A stretch of DNA of 64,000 nt from CAMLIZ01 sp036231905 (GTDB lineage: Bacteria; Pseudomonadota; Gammaproteobacteria; Burkholderiales; Burkholderiaceae_C). The notes beneath the pieces were generated by a model, which was not told where the DNA came from, did not search any database, and saw nothing but the letters and a program-made list of their open reading frames with translations. The DNA lies in the NCBI RefSeq assembly GCF_036231905.1, contig NZ_JAZARE010000002.1:594199-658198 (forward strand). The letters are read 5' to 3'. The translations under genes were made by a program, and so were the position numbers. Below, in pieces: positions 37,418 through 46,636 of the stretch; the stretch's first letter is position 1; every line of letters begins with the position of its first letter.

Positions 37418-37993
37418 TCAGCGGCTGCCGCCGGGCACGCCGAAATCCACCTCGGCCGCGGTGGCCGTGCCGCTGGTGCGGCCGGGGTAGCTGATCCACG
37501 TCATCACGGTATTGAGGTCATGCACGATGCCGGCCGCGGCCACCTGCTCGCCCTGGCCCAGGTCCATCGGCTTGGTGGTGTGCGCGTCCTTCACCAGCGT
37601 GAGGTCGTAGCCGCGGTCCAGCGCGCCATAGGCGGTGGCGCGGATGCACCAGTTGGTGGCGGCGCCCGCGAGCACGATGTGCGTGGAACCCCGGGCCTGC
37701 AGCTCCTGCTCCAGCGAGGTCTGCTCGAAGGAGGACTCGAAGCGCTTGTGCACCCGCACATCGCCGGCCGCCGGCACCAGCTCGGGCACCCACTGCCAGT
37801 CGGCGCTGTCCATCGGCAGGTCCTTGTCGTTGTGCTGCACCCAGAACACGGGCACGCCCTGCGCGCGCGCCCGCGCCACGGTGCGTGCCACGTTGGCGAT
37901 GACGCGGGCCGTGTCCCAGGTGCCGCGCATCACGCCGACCTGCACATCGACGACCACGAGGACGCCCTGGTTGCCTTCTCGCACGCTTGCCAT
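37418..37993 (-). CDS. Isochorismatase-family cysteine hydrolase
   Basis: 191 residues. The triad is visible: Asp in LVVVDVQVGV (about 16), Lys in HKRFESSFEQT (about 83), and Cys in GAATNWCIRATAYGA (about 115). Enzymes of this family hydrolyse amides such as nicotinamide, ureidoacrylate or N-carbamoyl compounds. The gene stands upstream of the permease on the same strand, 143 bp away; any link to the amine pathway is open. Confidence 0.9.
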   Translation of the reverse strand: MASVREGNQGVLVVVDVQVGVMRGTWDTARVIANVARTVARARAQGVPVFWVQHNDKDLPMDSADWQWVPELVPAAGDVRVHKRFESSFEQTSLEQELQARGSTHIVLAGAATNWCIRATAYGALDRGYDLTLVKDAHTTKPMDLGQGEQVAAAGIVHDLNTVMTWISYPGRTSGTATAAEVDFGVPGGSR

Positions 37994-38060
37994 GTTGCCC
38001 GCCTTTCGATGTGCAAAGCGTGCATCGTAGCGCCGCGGTGCGAGCGACCGGCGGTTCGCT

Positions 38061-39437
38061 TCAGGCCGCCTCGATCGCCTGCTTCAGCGCGTCGAAGCAC
38101 ACCGGATCGAGCGCCGTGCCCACCGTCCCGGCCATCATCTCCAGGGTCTGCTCCACCGGCACGGCGCCGCGGTACGGGCGCTGCGCCGAAATGGCGTCGA
38201 AGATGTCGGCCGTGGTGATGATGCGGGTTTCGAGCGCAATCTGGTCGGCCGCCAGACCGCGCGGATAGCCCCCACCATCCAACCGCTCATGGTGCGCGGC
38301 GGCCACGCGCGCCAGCTCGGCGAAGGCGCCGATGCGCGAGAGGATGTCCTCGGTGTACTGCGCATGCAGCTTCACCTGGGCCCACTCCTGCGCGTCGAGC
38401 TTGCCGGGCTTGTCCAGCACCGAATTGCTCACGCCCAGCTTGCCCACGTCGTGCAGCAAGGCGCCGCGCCGCAGCCAGCGCCGGCGCGGCTGCGACAGGC
38501 CGAGGGTGTGGGCGATCGCGTCCACGTATTGCGCGACGCGCGCGCTGTGGCCGCTGGTGAAGGGGCTCTTGCTGTCCACGATCTGGCCGAAGGCGGCGGC
38601 GATGTCGTCGAGGTAGTCCTCGTCCACCTCCACTTCGCCGCAGCCGGGTGCCATTGCGAACACCCGGGGCTCCACCGCCGGCGACGCCAGCGTCTGCCAG
38701 AACTCCGGCGCGCGGGCCACGCCGTGCAGCGCGGCAACGAGTTCAGGGTCGAACCAGGTGCCGGCGCGCGCCTGCGCCTCGGCCAGCGCCGCCGCCGGGC
38801 CGCCGGTGAGCTGGAACACGTCCACCACCTGGGCCAGCAAGGCGATGCGCGCCAGCACCGGGATGTGAGCGCCCTTCAGGCCTTGCGGCCGCCCGTGCCC
38901 GTTCCAGTGTTCGTCCAGGCTGGCGATGCCATTGGCCACGCCATCGCCGAAGCGCAGCTGGCGCGCGATGTCCGCGCCCCGGGTGCAGCGGGTCTGGATG
39001 AGTTCGTCCGCGATCTGGGTGCCGTTGCGCAGGATGTTCACCACGCCGCGCAGGCGGTCGGACAGGCCGGCATGCAGCCCGGTGTGGCTGAACACGAAGC
39101 GCAGCACCTGCGGCAGGCTGTCGCCCACCCGCTTGAAGTCGCGCTTGAAGCTCAGGTCGTCGGTGAGGTAGAGCTCGCAGATGCGCGCGGCATTGCTGCT
39201 GCAGCCCAGGTCCTTGAGCAGCAGCGTGTAGTACAGCTCGCGCAGCGTGCGCATGTCCAGGCCGATCGCCTGGCCCAGGTGCATGCCGATCCAGCACACG
39301 CGGATGCAATGGCCCCTGGGCTGGCCTTCGGTGATGTCCAGCGCATGGCTGAGCGAGCCGATGAGCTCGGAGAGCTTGAGCGCGGGGGCCTCGCCCGGCA
39401 CGGTGCGTTCGGGTGCGAACAAGGCAAAGCGGTCCAT
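38061..39437 (-). CDS. HD-GYP domain c-di-GMP phosphodiesterase
   Basis: 458 residues. A long N-terminal region of HD-related fold (about 1-220) precedes a full HD-GYP domain: GHSARVAQYVDAIA, HDVGK (about 326), then HHERLDGGGYPRGL (about 380), so the GYP signature is intact. No TM segment, so it is cytosolic. It degrades c-di-GMP to pGpG/GMP. The window also has two GGDEF-EAL proteins, which may share targets. ATG at 39437 starts MDRFALF; 17 upstream in-frame codons are not family-like. Confidence 0.92.
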   Translation of the reverse strand: MDRFALFAPERTVPGEAPALKLSELIGSLSHALDITEGQPRGHCIRVCWIGMHLGQAIGLDMRTLRELYYTLLLKDLGCSSNAARICELYLTDDLSFKRDFKRVGDSLPQVLRFVFSHTGLHAGLSDRLRGVVNILRNGTQIADELIQTRCTRGADIARQLRFGDGVANGIASLDEHWNGHGRPQGLKGAHIPVLARIALLAQVVDVFQLTGGPAAALAEAQARAGTWFDPELVAALHGVARAPEFWQTLASPAVEPRVFAMAPGCGEVEVDEDYLDDIAAAFGQIVDSKSPFTSGHSARVAQYVDAIAHTLGLSQPRRRWLRRGALLHDVGKLGVSNSVLDKPGKLDAQEWAQVKLHAQYTEDILSRIGAFAELARVAAAHHERLDGGGYPRGLAADQIALETRIITTADIFDAISAQRPYRGAVPVEQTLEMMAGTVGTALDPVCFDALKQAIEAA

Positions 39438-39513
39438 CGCCCCATATCGGCCCGCGGCGCGGTTTCTTGAGCCGGCCGCACAGCGCACGCCGCGCGGCCG
39501 CGCGGTGCTGGCC

Positions 39514-39990
39514 TCAAGCCTCGCCCACCCAGTAGTCCACCGCGTCGCCCGGCCGCGTCATGTGGCGCAGCTCGCCGGCATAGGCACCGATCTTCCCGGA
39601 GTCCGGGTACTCGCAGACCTCCACCGGCATCATGGTGCTCACCGACAGGTAGGCCAGCTCCTCGTCGGAGTCATTCACGATCTGGTGCGCAGTCTCCGGC
39701 CCGCCGGTGGGGCAGCAGATCACGTCGCCGGCGCGGATGGCGCGTGTCTCGTTGCCGTAGCGCAAGGAGCCGCGTCCGCGCACGATGAAGAACATCTCCT
39801 CTTCACCGCGGTGGCTGTGGAAGGGGCATGACCGTTTGCCCGGCGGCACCACGTCATAGGAATAACCGAGGTCCTTGGCACCGAGCAAGCTGCCGATGCG
39901 CACGGACCGGCTCTCGTAGCGCTCGCCCTGCGCCGAATGCTCCAGGGCCAGCTCATGGATGTTGGCGACCTTCGAATCGATGACGCTCAT
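39514..39990 (-). CDS. Cupin-domain protein
   Basis: 158 residues, single cupin barrel. PFHSHRGEEEMFFIVRGRG carries the HxH...E metal motif and the second motif has PETAHQIVND. It may bind a metal and a small ligand or sugar acid; no reaction can be assigned. It precedes a LysR gene on the same strand, with 86 bp between them. Confidence 0.85.
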   Translation of the reverse strand: MSVIDSKVANIHELALEHSAQGERYESRSVRIGSLLGAKDLGYSYDVVPPGKRSCPFHSHRGEEEMFFIVRGRGSLRYGNETRAIRAGDVICCPTGGPETAHQIVNDSDEELAYLSVSTMMPVEVCEYPDSGKIGAYAGELRHMTRPGDAVDYWVGEA

Positions 39991-40076
39991 GGATCAACTC
40001 TTTCGTTGTGGACCAGACGAGCGCGCAGGATAAGCGCGGCCGGCGCAGCGTGCTGGCGCCAGGGGTTCAGCCCTGC

Positions 40077-41033
40077 TCAGGCGCCCAGTTCGATCGAATT
40101 GGCCAGCCACGGCGCGCGCGCCTGCAGCTGCGGCAGGCAGCGCGACTTGAGCACCTGGATGGTGTCGTCGGCCAGTTGTGCGGGCAGGCTGCCGAGTTCG
40201 TCGGCGCGGGCCACCAGCGTGAGCTCGCGGTGGAAGTCGCCCTCGGCGATCTTCAGGCACTCGGCCTCGCCGTCCAGCACACCGGCCTGCAGCAGGCACA
40301 GCGGGGTGGTGATGGACCAGCCGGCGCCGGCCATCACCAGGGACAGCACCGCGAAGGAGTTGTCCAGCTGCACCCGCAGCGGCGGGTTGATGTTCCAGGC
40401 CGAGAGCTGGCGCTCGATCACCGAGCCGATCACCGTGCCCTGGCTGTAGCGGATGAAGTCGGCCGCGCCGCTCAGCGCCTTGAGGCTGTCGGTCGGGCCC
40501 TGGAAGCCCTTGGGCACCACCAGCACGAAAGGCTCGCGCAGGATGCGGCGGCGGTAGAGCTCAGGGTGGTTGGCCACTGCGTCGTCGGAAATGACGATGT
40601 CGAACTTGCGCGCGAGCAGGGCTTCGGCATGTTCATGCGAGCGGCCGGTCACCAGCGACCAGTGCGCCGTGCGCCCGCGCACCACGTCGATCAGCTCGCG
40701 GCCCACGCTGGTGGCCAGCGAATCCACCATCGCGATGCGCACATGCTTGAGCAGCGTGCGCTCCTGGCGCCGGAAGTCCAGGCTCACCTGGCGCGCCGAA
40801 TCGAGCAGGCCGGTGGCGCGGGCGTAGAACTGGCGCCCGATCGGCGTGAGCATGGGCGGGCGCTGCGAGCGGTCCAGCAACTGCACGCGTAATTGCTGCT
40901 CCAGGTTGGCCACGCTCTGCGACACCGCGGACTGCGTCATGCCCAGGCGCTGGCCCGCCGCCGTCATGCCGCCGGCCTCGACGATGGCCACGAAGACCTC
41001 GAGCGATTTCAGGTCGAAGGCGATGGCGGACAT
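40077..41033 (-). CDS. LysR-family transcriptional regulator
   Basis: 318 residues. The N-terminal wHTH is FDLKSLEVFVAIVEAGGMTAAGQRLGMTQSAVSQSV in pattern, followed by a substrate-binding domain up to about 300. The target is not evident. It lies between the cupin gene and a short peptide gene, both on the same strand. Confidence 0.92.
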   Translation of the reverse strand: MSAIAFDLKSLEVFVAIVEAGGMTAAGQRLGMTQSAVSQSVANLEQQLRVQLLDRSQRPPMLTPIGRQFYARATGLLDSARQVSLDFRRQERTLLKHVRIAMVDSLATSVGRELIDVVRGRTAHWSLVTGRSHEHAEALLARKFDIVISDDAVANHPELYRRRILREPFVLVVPKGFQGPTDSLKALSGAADFIRYSQGTVIGSVIERQLSAWNINPPLRVQLDNSFAVLSLVMAGAGWSITTPLCLLQAGVLDGEAECLKIAEGDFHRELTLVARADELGSLPAQLADDTIQVLKSRCLPQLQARAPWLANSIELGA

Positions 41034-41060
41034 GGGTGCGCCGAGTGTGCCGCAAGCGGC

Positions 41061-41165
41061 TCAGAGCGCGACGCCGTGGCAACCCGACAGCATCAGCAGC
41101 ACCGACACCGCCAGCACCGAGGCAATCAGTGTCGCCATGTAGAGGGATGATTTGTTGACGTTCAT
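41061..41165 (-). CDS. 34-residue hydrophobic peptide, possible small lipoprotein
   Basis: A short open frame begins MNVNKSSLYMATLIAS, continues through VLAVSVLLMLSGC and ends GVAL. It has one hydrophobic helix followed by an LSGC lipobox-like motif. It starts beside an AT-rich stretch (41161-41200) that is unusual in this GC-rich window and may hold a divergent promoter. There is no strong Shine-Dalgarno site. It could be a tiny outer-membrane lipoprotein or a single-pass peptide; function unknown. Confidence 0.5.
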   Translation of the reverse strand: MNVNKSSLYMATLIASVLAVSVLLMLSGCHGVAL

Positions 41166-41215
41166 TATTTATTGTTTTACATTAAGTTTTGCATGTCCTG
41201 CAAGCACTTCTTTTC

Positions 41216-41782
41216 ATGACGCCTTTGCCGCTGCCCCACCCTGCCCCCGGCCTCGTGTCCCCTGCGTTGCGGCGCCTGTGCCTGCTGGTGCAGGTGCTCA
41301 TCGGCGTGGGCGCGGTGGTGCTCACCGCCGTGCCGGTCTGGATGTGGAGTTCGGCCGAACGGGTGCGTTCGCTGGTGCAGAACGTGCCCGGCGCCGGCGG
41401 CATGCTCACCGTGGACGAGCGGGCCATGTGGCTGGGCGCCGCGGTCACCTTGCTGCCGGTGGGCGTGGGCTTGTTCACGCTGTGGCAGCTGTGGCGGCTG
41501 TTCGGCCAGTACGCCGACGGCAGCGTGTTCAGCCGCAGGGCACAACGGCACCTGCGCGGCTTCGCGCTGGGCGTGCTCGCGGCTGCCGCCGTGGCGCCGA
41601 TCACCCGCACGCTGCTGGTGCTGGTGCTGTCGCTCGGCAACCCGCCCGGCCAGCGCATGCTGGTGATCGGCGTGTCGTGGGACGACTACATGAACCTGCT
41701 GCTGGGCGCCGTGCTGCTGGCCATTGCCACGGTGATGGCCGAAGCGGTGCGGGTGGCTGAAGAACACGCCGAGTTCGTGTAG
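41216..41782 (+). CDS. DUF2975 membrane protein
   Basis: 188 residues with four hydrophobic segments (about 22-42, 70-92, 108-130 and 155-178) and the conserved DGSVFSRRAQRHLRGFA region between helices 2 and 3. DUF2975 genes usually pair with a small YozG-like HTH regulator, which follows 12 bp downstream. Function unknown; the pair is often autoregulated. The ATG is preceded by a T-rich leader without a clear ribosome site. Confidence 0.85.
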   Translation: MTPLPLPHPAPGLVSPALRRLCLLVQVLIGVGAVVLTAVPVWMWSSAERVRSLVQNVPGAGGMLTVDERAMWLGAAVTLLPVGVGLFTLWQLWRLFGQYADGSVFSRRAQRHLRGFALGVLAAAAVAPITRTLLVLVLSLGNPPGQRMLVIGVSWDDYMNLLLGAVLLAIATVMAEAVRVAEEHAEFV

Positions 41783-41794
41783 GCGGCTGGGAAC

Positions 41795-42031
41795 ATGGCG
41801 ATCGTGGTCAACCTCGACGTGATGCTGGCCAAGCGCAAGATGCGCTCGCGCGAACTCGCCGAGCGCGTGGGCATCACCGAGCAGAACATCTCTCTGCTCA
41901 AGTCCGGCAAGGTGCGCGGCGTGCGCTTCGACACCTTGTCGCGCATCTGCGAGGTGCTGCAGTGCCAGCCAGGTGACCTGCTGGAGTGGCGGCCCGGCGA
42001 CGAGAGCGAGGCCGATGATCCAGCGGCGTGA
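41795..42031 (+). CDS. YozG-like XRE-family HTH regulator
   Basis: 78 residues. The HTH covers most of the protein: NLDVMLAKRKMRSRELAERVGITEQNISLLKSGKVRG in pattern, with LSRICEVLQCQPGDLLEW as the closing helix and motif. Small Cro/CI-like regulator that commonly accompanies DUF2975 genes. Its 3' end overlaps the next gene. Confidence 0.9.
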   Translation: MAIVVNLDVMLAKRKMRSRELAERVGITEQNISLLKSGKVRGVRFDTLSRICEVLQCQPGDLLEWRPGDESEADDPAA

Positions 42032-42623
42032 CCCGCGCGCGCTGGGCTGGTTCACGCTTGTGCTGCTGCTGCACCTGGGCGTGTTCCTGCTGCTGCGTTC
42101 GCAAGGCCTGCCCCGGCGCGCACCAGCGGCCGCGGAACGCCCGCCGCTGCTGGTGCGGCTGCTGTGGCCTGCGGTGCAGCCGCGCATCGCACCGCCGCCA
42201 GACAAACCGGTGGCGCTGCCCGGCGCGGTGGCCGTGCCATCGCTGCGCTCAGCGCCCGCCGCGCCGCCCGCAGCCGTCAGCACCCCAGCACCGGAGGCTG
42301 CCACTGGCACGGCCGCACCATCGCCACCAGCTCCCCCCGGCACGCCGGGCCCGCTGGTACTGACCTTGCCACCGCAGGCCGCCTCCGCGCCGCGCGCCAT
42401 GCGCGAGAGCGCGCTCAACGACCCGCGCAGCAACACCCGCCAGACCTACTCCGAGCGCTTTGCCGCCACGCTGGGCACCGACCTCACCGAGCGCGTGACC
42501 CAGATCGAAGGCGGCAGGATCATCCGCAAGGGGAGCTCCTGCACCATCGTGATGGATTCGCGTGCCAGCACCATCGACCCCTACGGCCCCAAATGGCCGG
42601 GGGCGGCGAAGTCCTGCGACTGA
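42015..42623 (+). CDS. Hypothetical TonB-like membrane-anchored protein
   Basis: 202 residues not matched to a named family. One N-terminal TM (ALGWFTLVLLLHLGVFLLL) follows a short cytosolic segment. A Pro/Ala-rich linker (about 35-120) comes next and then a conserved-looking C-terminal region with SSCTIVMDSRASTIDPYG and two Cys that could form a disulfide. The topology recalls TonB/TolA-type anchored proteins. It overlaps the HTH gene by 17 bp, so it is probably co-transcribed. Confidence 0.7.
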   Translation: MIQRRDPRALGWFTLVLLLHLGVFLLLRSQGLPRRAPAAAERPPLLVRLLWPAVQPRIAPPPDKPVALPGAVAVPSLRSAPAAPPAAVSTPAPEAATGTAAPSPPAPPGTPGPLVLTLPPQAASAPRAMRESALNDPRSNTRQTYSERFAATLGTDLTERVTQIEGGRIIRKGSSCTIVMDSRASTIDPYGPKWPGAAKSCD

Positions 42624-42632
42624 GGCCTGGGT

Positions 42633-44855
42633 TCAGGCGAGGTATTTCCCGGCGAACTGCCCCGCCTCGACCGGCCGGCTGAAGTGGAAGCCCTGGAAGT
42701 AGCGGCAGTCGTGCCCTTGCAGATAGGCCAGCTGCTCGGGCGTTTCCACGCCTTCGGCCACCACCTCCAGCCCGAAGCGGCGTGCCATCACCAGGATGGT
42801 TTCGACGATGGCGGCATCGTTGGGGTCGGTGGAGAGGTCGCGCACGAAGGACTGGTCGATCTTCAGGCCGTCCACCGGCAGGCGCTTCAGGTAGGCCAGG
42901 GATGAATAGCCGGTGCCGAAGTCGTCGATGAAAAACCGCACGCCCAGCTCTCGCAGGCCTTGCATCTTGGCGCTGGCGGCGGCGGTGTCGCGCACCAGCA
43001 CGCCTTCGGTGATCTCCAGTACCAGGCGGCGCAGGTCCGCACCGGCCCCTTCGAAGATGCGCCGCACCCGCTGCACGAAGTCCTGCTGCTGAAACTGGCG
43101 CGGGCTGACGTTGACCGACAGGTAGAAGCCGTCGGCCAGCGTGTGCTTCTCCGACCAGGCGCGCAGCTGGCGCGCCGCGGCGGCCAGCACCCAGTCGCCC
43201 ACATCGAGGATCAGGCTGGATGCCTCGGCCACCGGGATGAACTGCGTGGGCGACACGGCACCGCGCAGCGGATGCTGCCAGCGCAGGAGCGCCTCGGCGC
43301 CCACCAGGCCGCCGTGCCCGTCCACCAAAGGCTGGTAGGCCAGCGAGAACTGCTGCTCCACCAGCGCCTGGCGCAGGTCGCTTTCCAGCTCATGCTGCGA
43401 CAGCACGGCCGCATGCATGGCGGGCTGGAAGAAGTGCACGCAGTTGCGGCCCTCGGCCTTGGCATGGTGCAGCGCGGTGTCGGCATGGCGCATCAGCGCC
43501 TCGCCTTCGGCTTCGTCGGCCGGGAACAGGGTGACGCCGATGCTGACGGTGACGTGCAGGCGCTGGCCCGCGATGTCGTAGGGCGCCCGCAGCGACTCGG
43601 CAAGCTTGTCGGTCATGTCGAGTGCTCCCCGGGCTGCCGCCGGGCTGTCGCGGCCCAGGCCGAGCAGCAGCACCGCGAACTCGTCCCCGCCCAGGCGGGC
43701 CACCAGGTCGGTGCGGCGCACCGCGCGCTGCAGCCGCCGCGCCACCTCCAGCAACAGCGCATCGCCCACCGCATGGCCGAGCGCATCGTTGAGCTGCTTG
43801 AAATGGTCCAGCCCCACGAACATCAGCGCGCCATGGCGTTCCAGGCGGGCCGCCATGGTCACCTCCTGCTGCAGCCTGTCCAGCAGCAGGCGGCGGTTGG
43901 GCAGATCGGTGAGTGCGTCGTGGAAGGCCAGGCGCGCGGCTTCCGCTTCGGCGCTCCGGCGCGCAGCGATGTCGCGCTCCAGCGCCAGGTTGACCTCGCG
44001 CAGCTCGTCATAGCTGCGCTCCAGCTGGCCCACCATGCCGTTGACCGCGCCGACCACGCGGTCCAGTTCGTCGGGCGCGGACGGCGTGCGGCGCTTCAGC
44101 TGCAGCCGCGCCATGGCGCGGCGCGGATCCAGCGAATCCAGGTGCGTGGCCAGTGCCATCAGGTGGCGCGTGACCAGGCGGTGCACGATGAACAGGATGA
44201 ACAGCGAGACGATGAAGGTCTTGATCGCCTGCGTGACCAGGATCACCAGCACCTTGTCGCGCAGGCGGCGGTACACCTCGTCCAACGTGGCCTCGAGCGT
44301 GAGCACGCCGAGCGTGCGCGCGCCGCCACGGTCGGTGTAGACGAGCGGCACCCGCCACACCAGCGGGGCGCCGCTGTCGGGCTGGCCCAGCGCCACGCGC
44401 ACCGGCGTCTTCACGCCCGGCTGTGTGGTCTCCACCACGCTGGCTGCCCGCAGGTCGGGCAGGCGCATGATGCCTTCGAGCTGCACCCGGATCTGCTCGG
44501 CGTCCACGTTCCACAGGCTGCGCGCCAGGCTGTCGTGGTAGCCGCTGCTGATCTCGCGCACACGGGCTTCGATGGCGCCGACGTCGCGTTCGTAGTCCAC
44601 GTACAGCTGCAGCGCGGTGAGCAGCACGGTGACCGCGGAACTCACCAGCAGGATCGCCAGCAGCAGGCGGCGCCCGATGCCGAGGAAGGGCGCCGACACC
44701 TGGACCGCCGGTGCGCCGTCGCCCAGGGGCAGCCTCTCGGGCAAGACCGCAGGTGGCTCGGCCGGCAGGGGCTCGCGAGGACGGGCGGACCACACGCCGC
44801 CCGGCAAGGCGTCGGCGGCCGGTGATTCGGCGATGGGGGGTGGCGGCTTCATCAA
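42633..44855 (-). CDS. Membrane GGDEF-EAL protein
   Basis: 740 residues. TM1 at about 62-85 and TM2 at about 200-220 flank a periplasmic sensor region of about 110 residues. GGDEF follows (ARLGGDEFAVLLLG intact, about 390), then EAL (AEALLRW intact near 520, with DDFGTGYSSLAYLK and EGVET). Motifs allow both c-di-GMP synthesis and breakdown. Converges with the hypothetical TonB-like gene (9 bp apart), and stands alone. Confidence 0.92.
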   Translation of the reverse strand: MMKPPPPIAESPAADALPGGVWSARPREPLPAEPPAVLPERLPLGDGAPAVQVSAPFLGIGRRLLLAILLVSSAVTVLLTALQLYVDYERDVGAIEARVREISSGYHDSLARSLWNVDAEQIRVQLEGIMRLPDLRAASVVETTQPGVKTPVRVALGQPDSGAPLVWRVPLVYTDRGGARTLGVLTLEATLDEVYRRLRDKVLVILVTQAIKTFIVSLFILFIVHRLVTRHLMALATHLDSLDPRRAMARLQLKRRTPSAPDELDRVVGAVNGMVGQLERSYDELREVNLALERDIAARRSAEAEAARLAFHDALTDLPNRRLLLDRLQQEVTMAARLERHGALMFVGLDHFKQLNDALGHAVGDALLLEVARRLQRAVRRTDLVARLGGDEFAVLLLGLGRDSPAAARGALDMTDKLAESLRAPYDIAGQRLHVTVSIGVTLFPADEAEGEALMRHADTALHHAKAEGRNCVHFFQPAMHAAVLSQHELESDLRQALVEQQFSLAYQPLVDGHGGLVGAEALLRWQHPLRGAVSPTQFIPVAEASSLILDVGDWVLAAAARQLRAWSEKHTLADGFYLSVNVSPRQFQQQDFVQRVRRIFEGAGADLRRLVLEITEGVLVRDTAAASAKMQGLRELGVRFFIDDFGTGYSSLAYLKRLPVDGLKIDQSFVRDLSTDPNDAAIVETILVMARRFGLEVVAEGVETPEQLAYLQGHDCRYFQGFHFSRPVEAGQFAGKYLA

Positions 44856-44943
44856 CGAGGGCGAGTGTGACCTGCCGCCCCGGCCGCACAGGTCGGTGAG
44901 TTCCCTGAAACCGGGCAGCCGTTCACGCAGTCAGGGGCTGCCT

Positions 44944-46614
44944 TCAGCCGGCGGCCGTGCCGCGGGCGCGCTCTTCCTCCTGCAGCCGCAGCACGCGGCG
45001 CTGGACCTTGCCGGTGGTGGTCATCGGCAGGGCCTCGATGAACTCGATCTCCTTGGGGTACTCATAAGGCGCGAGCTGGCCCTTCACATGGCGCTGCAGC
45101 TGCTCCACCAGCGCGGCCGTGCCTTCGAAGCCCGGGGCCAGCACCACATAGGCCTTGACGACGGCGCCCCGCTCGGCATCCGGCTTGGGCACCACCGCGG
45201 CATTGGCCACCGCCTCGTGCTTGACCAGGCAGTTCTCGATTTCGCTCGGGCCGATGCGGTAGCCCGCGGCCTTGAACACATCGTCGCTGCGGCCCTGGTA
45301 CCAGAGGTAGCCGTCCTCGTCCATCATCGCGGTGTCCCCGGTGCGGCACCACGAGTCGGCCGGGTCGCCGGTGAACTTGGCGCGTGTGGCCTCGGGATTC
45401 TTCCAGTAGCCGAGAAAGAACACCGGGTCGGGATGGCCATGGATGTCGCGCCGGTGCACTGCGACGTCGCCCGGCGTGCCGCGCGGGCATTCCTTGCCCC
45501 CGTCGTCGATCACCGCCACGCGGTGGCCGGGATAGGCGCGGCCCATGCTGCCGGGGCGTGCCGGCCAGTGCAGCGCGCAGTTGCCCACCACGTAGTTGAT
45601 CTCGGTCTGGCCGAACATCTCGTTGATCGTGACGCCCAGCTCGCGCTCGCCGTAGGCAAACACCGCGTCGCCCACCGCTTCGCCCGCGCTCATGATGGCC
45701 CGCAGGGCCAGGTCGTAGCCCTCGCGCGGATGCGGCACTGCCTTCATCATGGCTTTGAGCGCGGTCGGGAAAAGAAACGTGTGCGTGACCCGGTGGCGTT
45801 GCATCAACTCAAAGGCCTTCTCCGCGCCAAAGCGCCCCTGGTACGCCACGATGGTGCGGCCGAAGTACAGGGTGGGCATCAGCGCGTCCCACAACCCGCC
45901 AGTCCATGCCCAGTCGGCGGGGGACCAGAACACCGCGTCGTCCTGGGGAAACCAGTTCTGGCTGGCGACAAAGCCGGTCAGGTTGCCGATGAGTGCGCGG
46001 TGGGGGATCAGCGCGCCCTTGGGCGGGCCGGTGGTGCCGCTGGTGTAGATCAGCACCGCGGGGTCGTCGGCATGGGTGGCCAGCGCGGTGAACTCGGCCG
46101 ACTCGCGCTGCAGCGCGGCGGTCCAGTCGATGTCGCCCTGCCCGGCGGCCCTGCCCACGGCGATGATGGTCTGCAACTCCGGACAGGTCTTGCGCGCGGC
46201 CAGCAGGTTGTTGATGCCGGTTTCGTCGGCGATCGCCAGCCGCGCTTCGCCATGCTGAAGCCGGTACTCCAGCGCGTCCGGCCCGAACAGCATGGACAAG
46301 GGCATGGCCACCGCACCCAGCTGGTACAGCGCGATGTGCGCAATGGCCGTCTCGAAGCGCTGCGGCATCACGATGGCCACCCGGTCGCCGCGTGCCACGC
46401 CCAGGCGCTGCAGGGCGTGGGCCAGGCGATTGGCCTGCTGCTGCAGCGCGCCGTAGCTCAGGGTCTCGATGCGGCCGTCCTCGTGCTCGTAGCGGATGGC
46501 CACCCGCTCAGGCTCGTCGCGCGCCCAGCGGGCGCAGCACACCTCGGCGAGGCTGAAGCGCTCGGGCACATGCCAGCGGAAGTTGCGGTAGATCTCGTCG
46601 TAGCGGTCGTGCAT
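44944..46614 (-). CDS. Acyl-CoA synthetase (acetyl/medium-chain type)
   Basis: 556 residues, ANL family. The YTSGTTGPPKGALIPH loop is at about 190, FGQTEINYVVGN in the acceptor region, SWCRTGDTAMMDEDGYLWYQGRSDDVFK before the hinge, and the catalytic Lys in TTGKVQRRVLR near the C-terminus. It resembles AcsA/AcsM-type enzymes for short- or medium-chain acids. The ATG at 46614 starts MHDRYDEIYRNFRW. It is followed upstream by a GNAT gene on the same strand. Confidence 0.9.
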   Translation of the reverse strand: MHDRYDEIYRNFRWHVPERFSLAEVCCARWARDEPERVAIRYEHEDGRIETLSYGALQQQANRLAHALQRLGVARGDRVAIVMPQRFETAIAHIALYQLGAVAMPLSMLFGPDALEYRLQHGEARLAIADETGINNLLAARKTCPELQTIIAVGRAAGQGDIDWTAALQRESAEFTALATHADDPAVLIYTSGTTGPPKGALIPHRALIGNLTGFVASQNWFPQDDAVFWSPADWAWTGGLWDALMPTLYFGRTIVAYQGRFGAEKAFELMQRHRVTHTFLFPTALKAMMKAVPHPREGYDLALRAIMSAGEAVGDAVFAYGERELGVTINEMFGQTEINYVVGNCALHWPARPGSMGRAYPGHRVAVIDDGGKECPRGTPGDVAVHRRDIHGHPDPVFFLGYWKNPEATRAKFTGDPADSWCRTGDTAMMDEDGYLWYQGRSDDVFKAAGYRIGPSEIENCLVKHEAVANAAVVPKPDAERGAVVKAYVVLAPGFEGTAALVEQLQRHVKGQLAPYEYPKEIEFIEALPMTTTGKVQRRVLRLQEEERARGTAAG

Positions 46615-46636
46615 GGTTCCTCCGCCCGCCGCGCCC

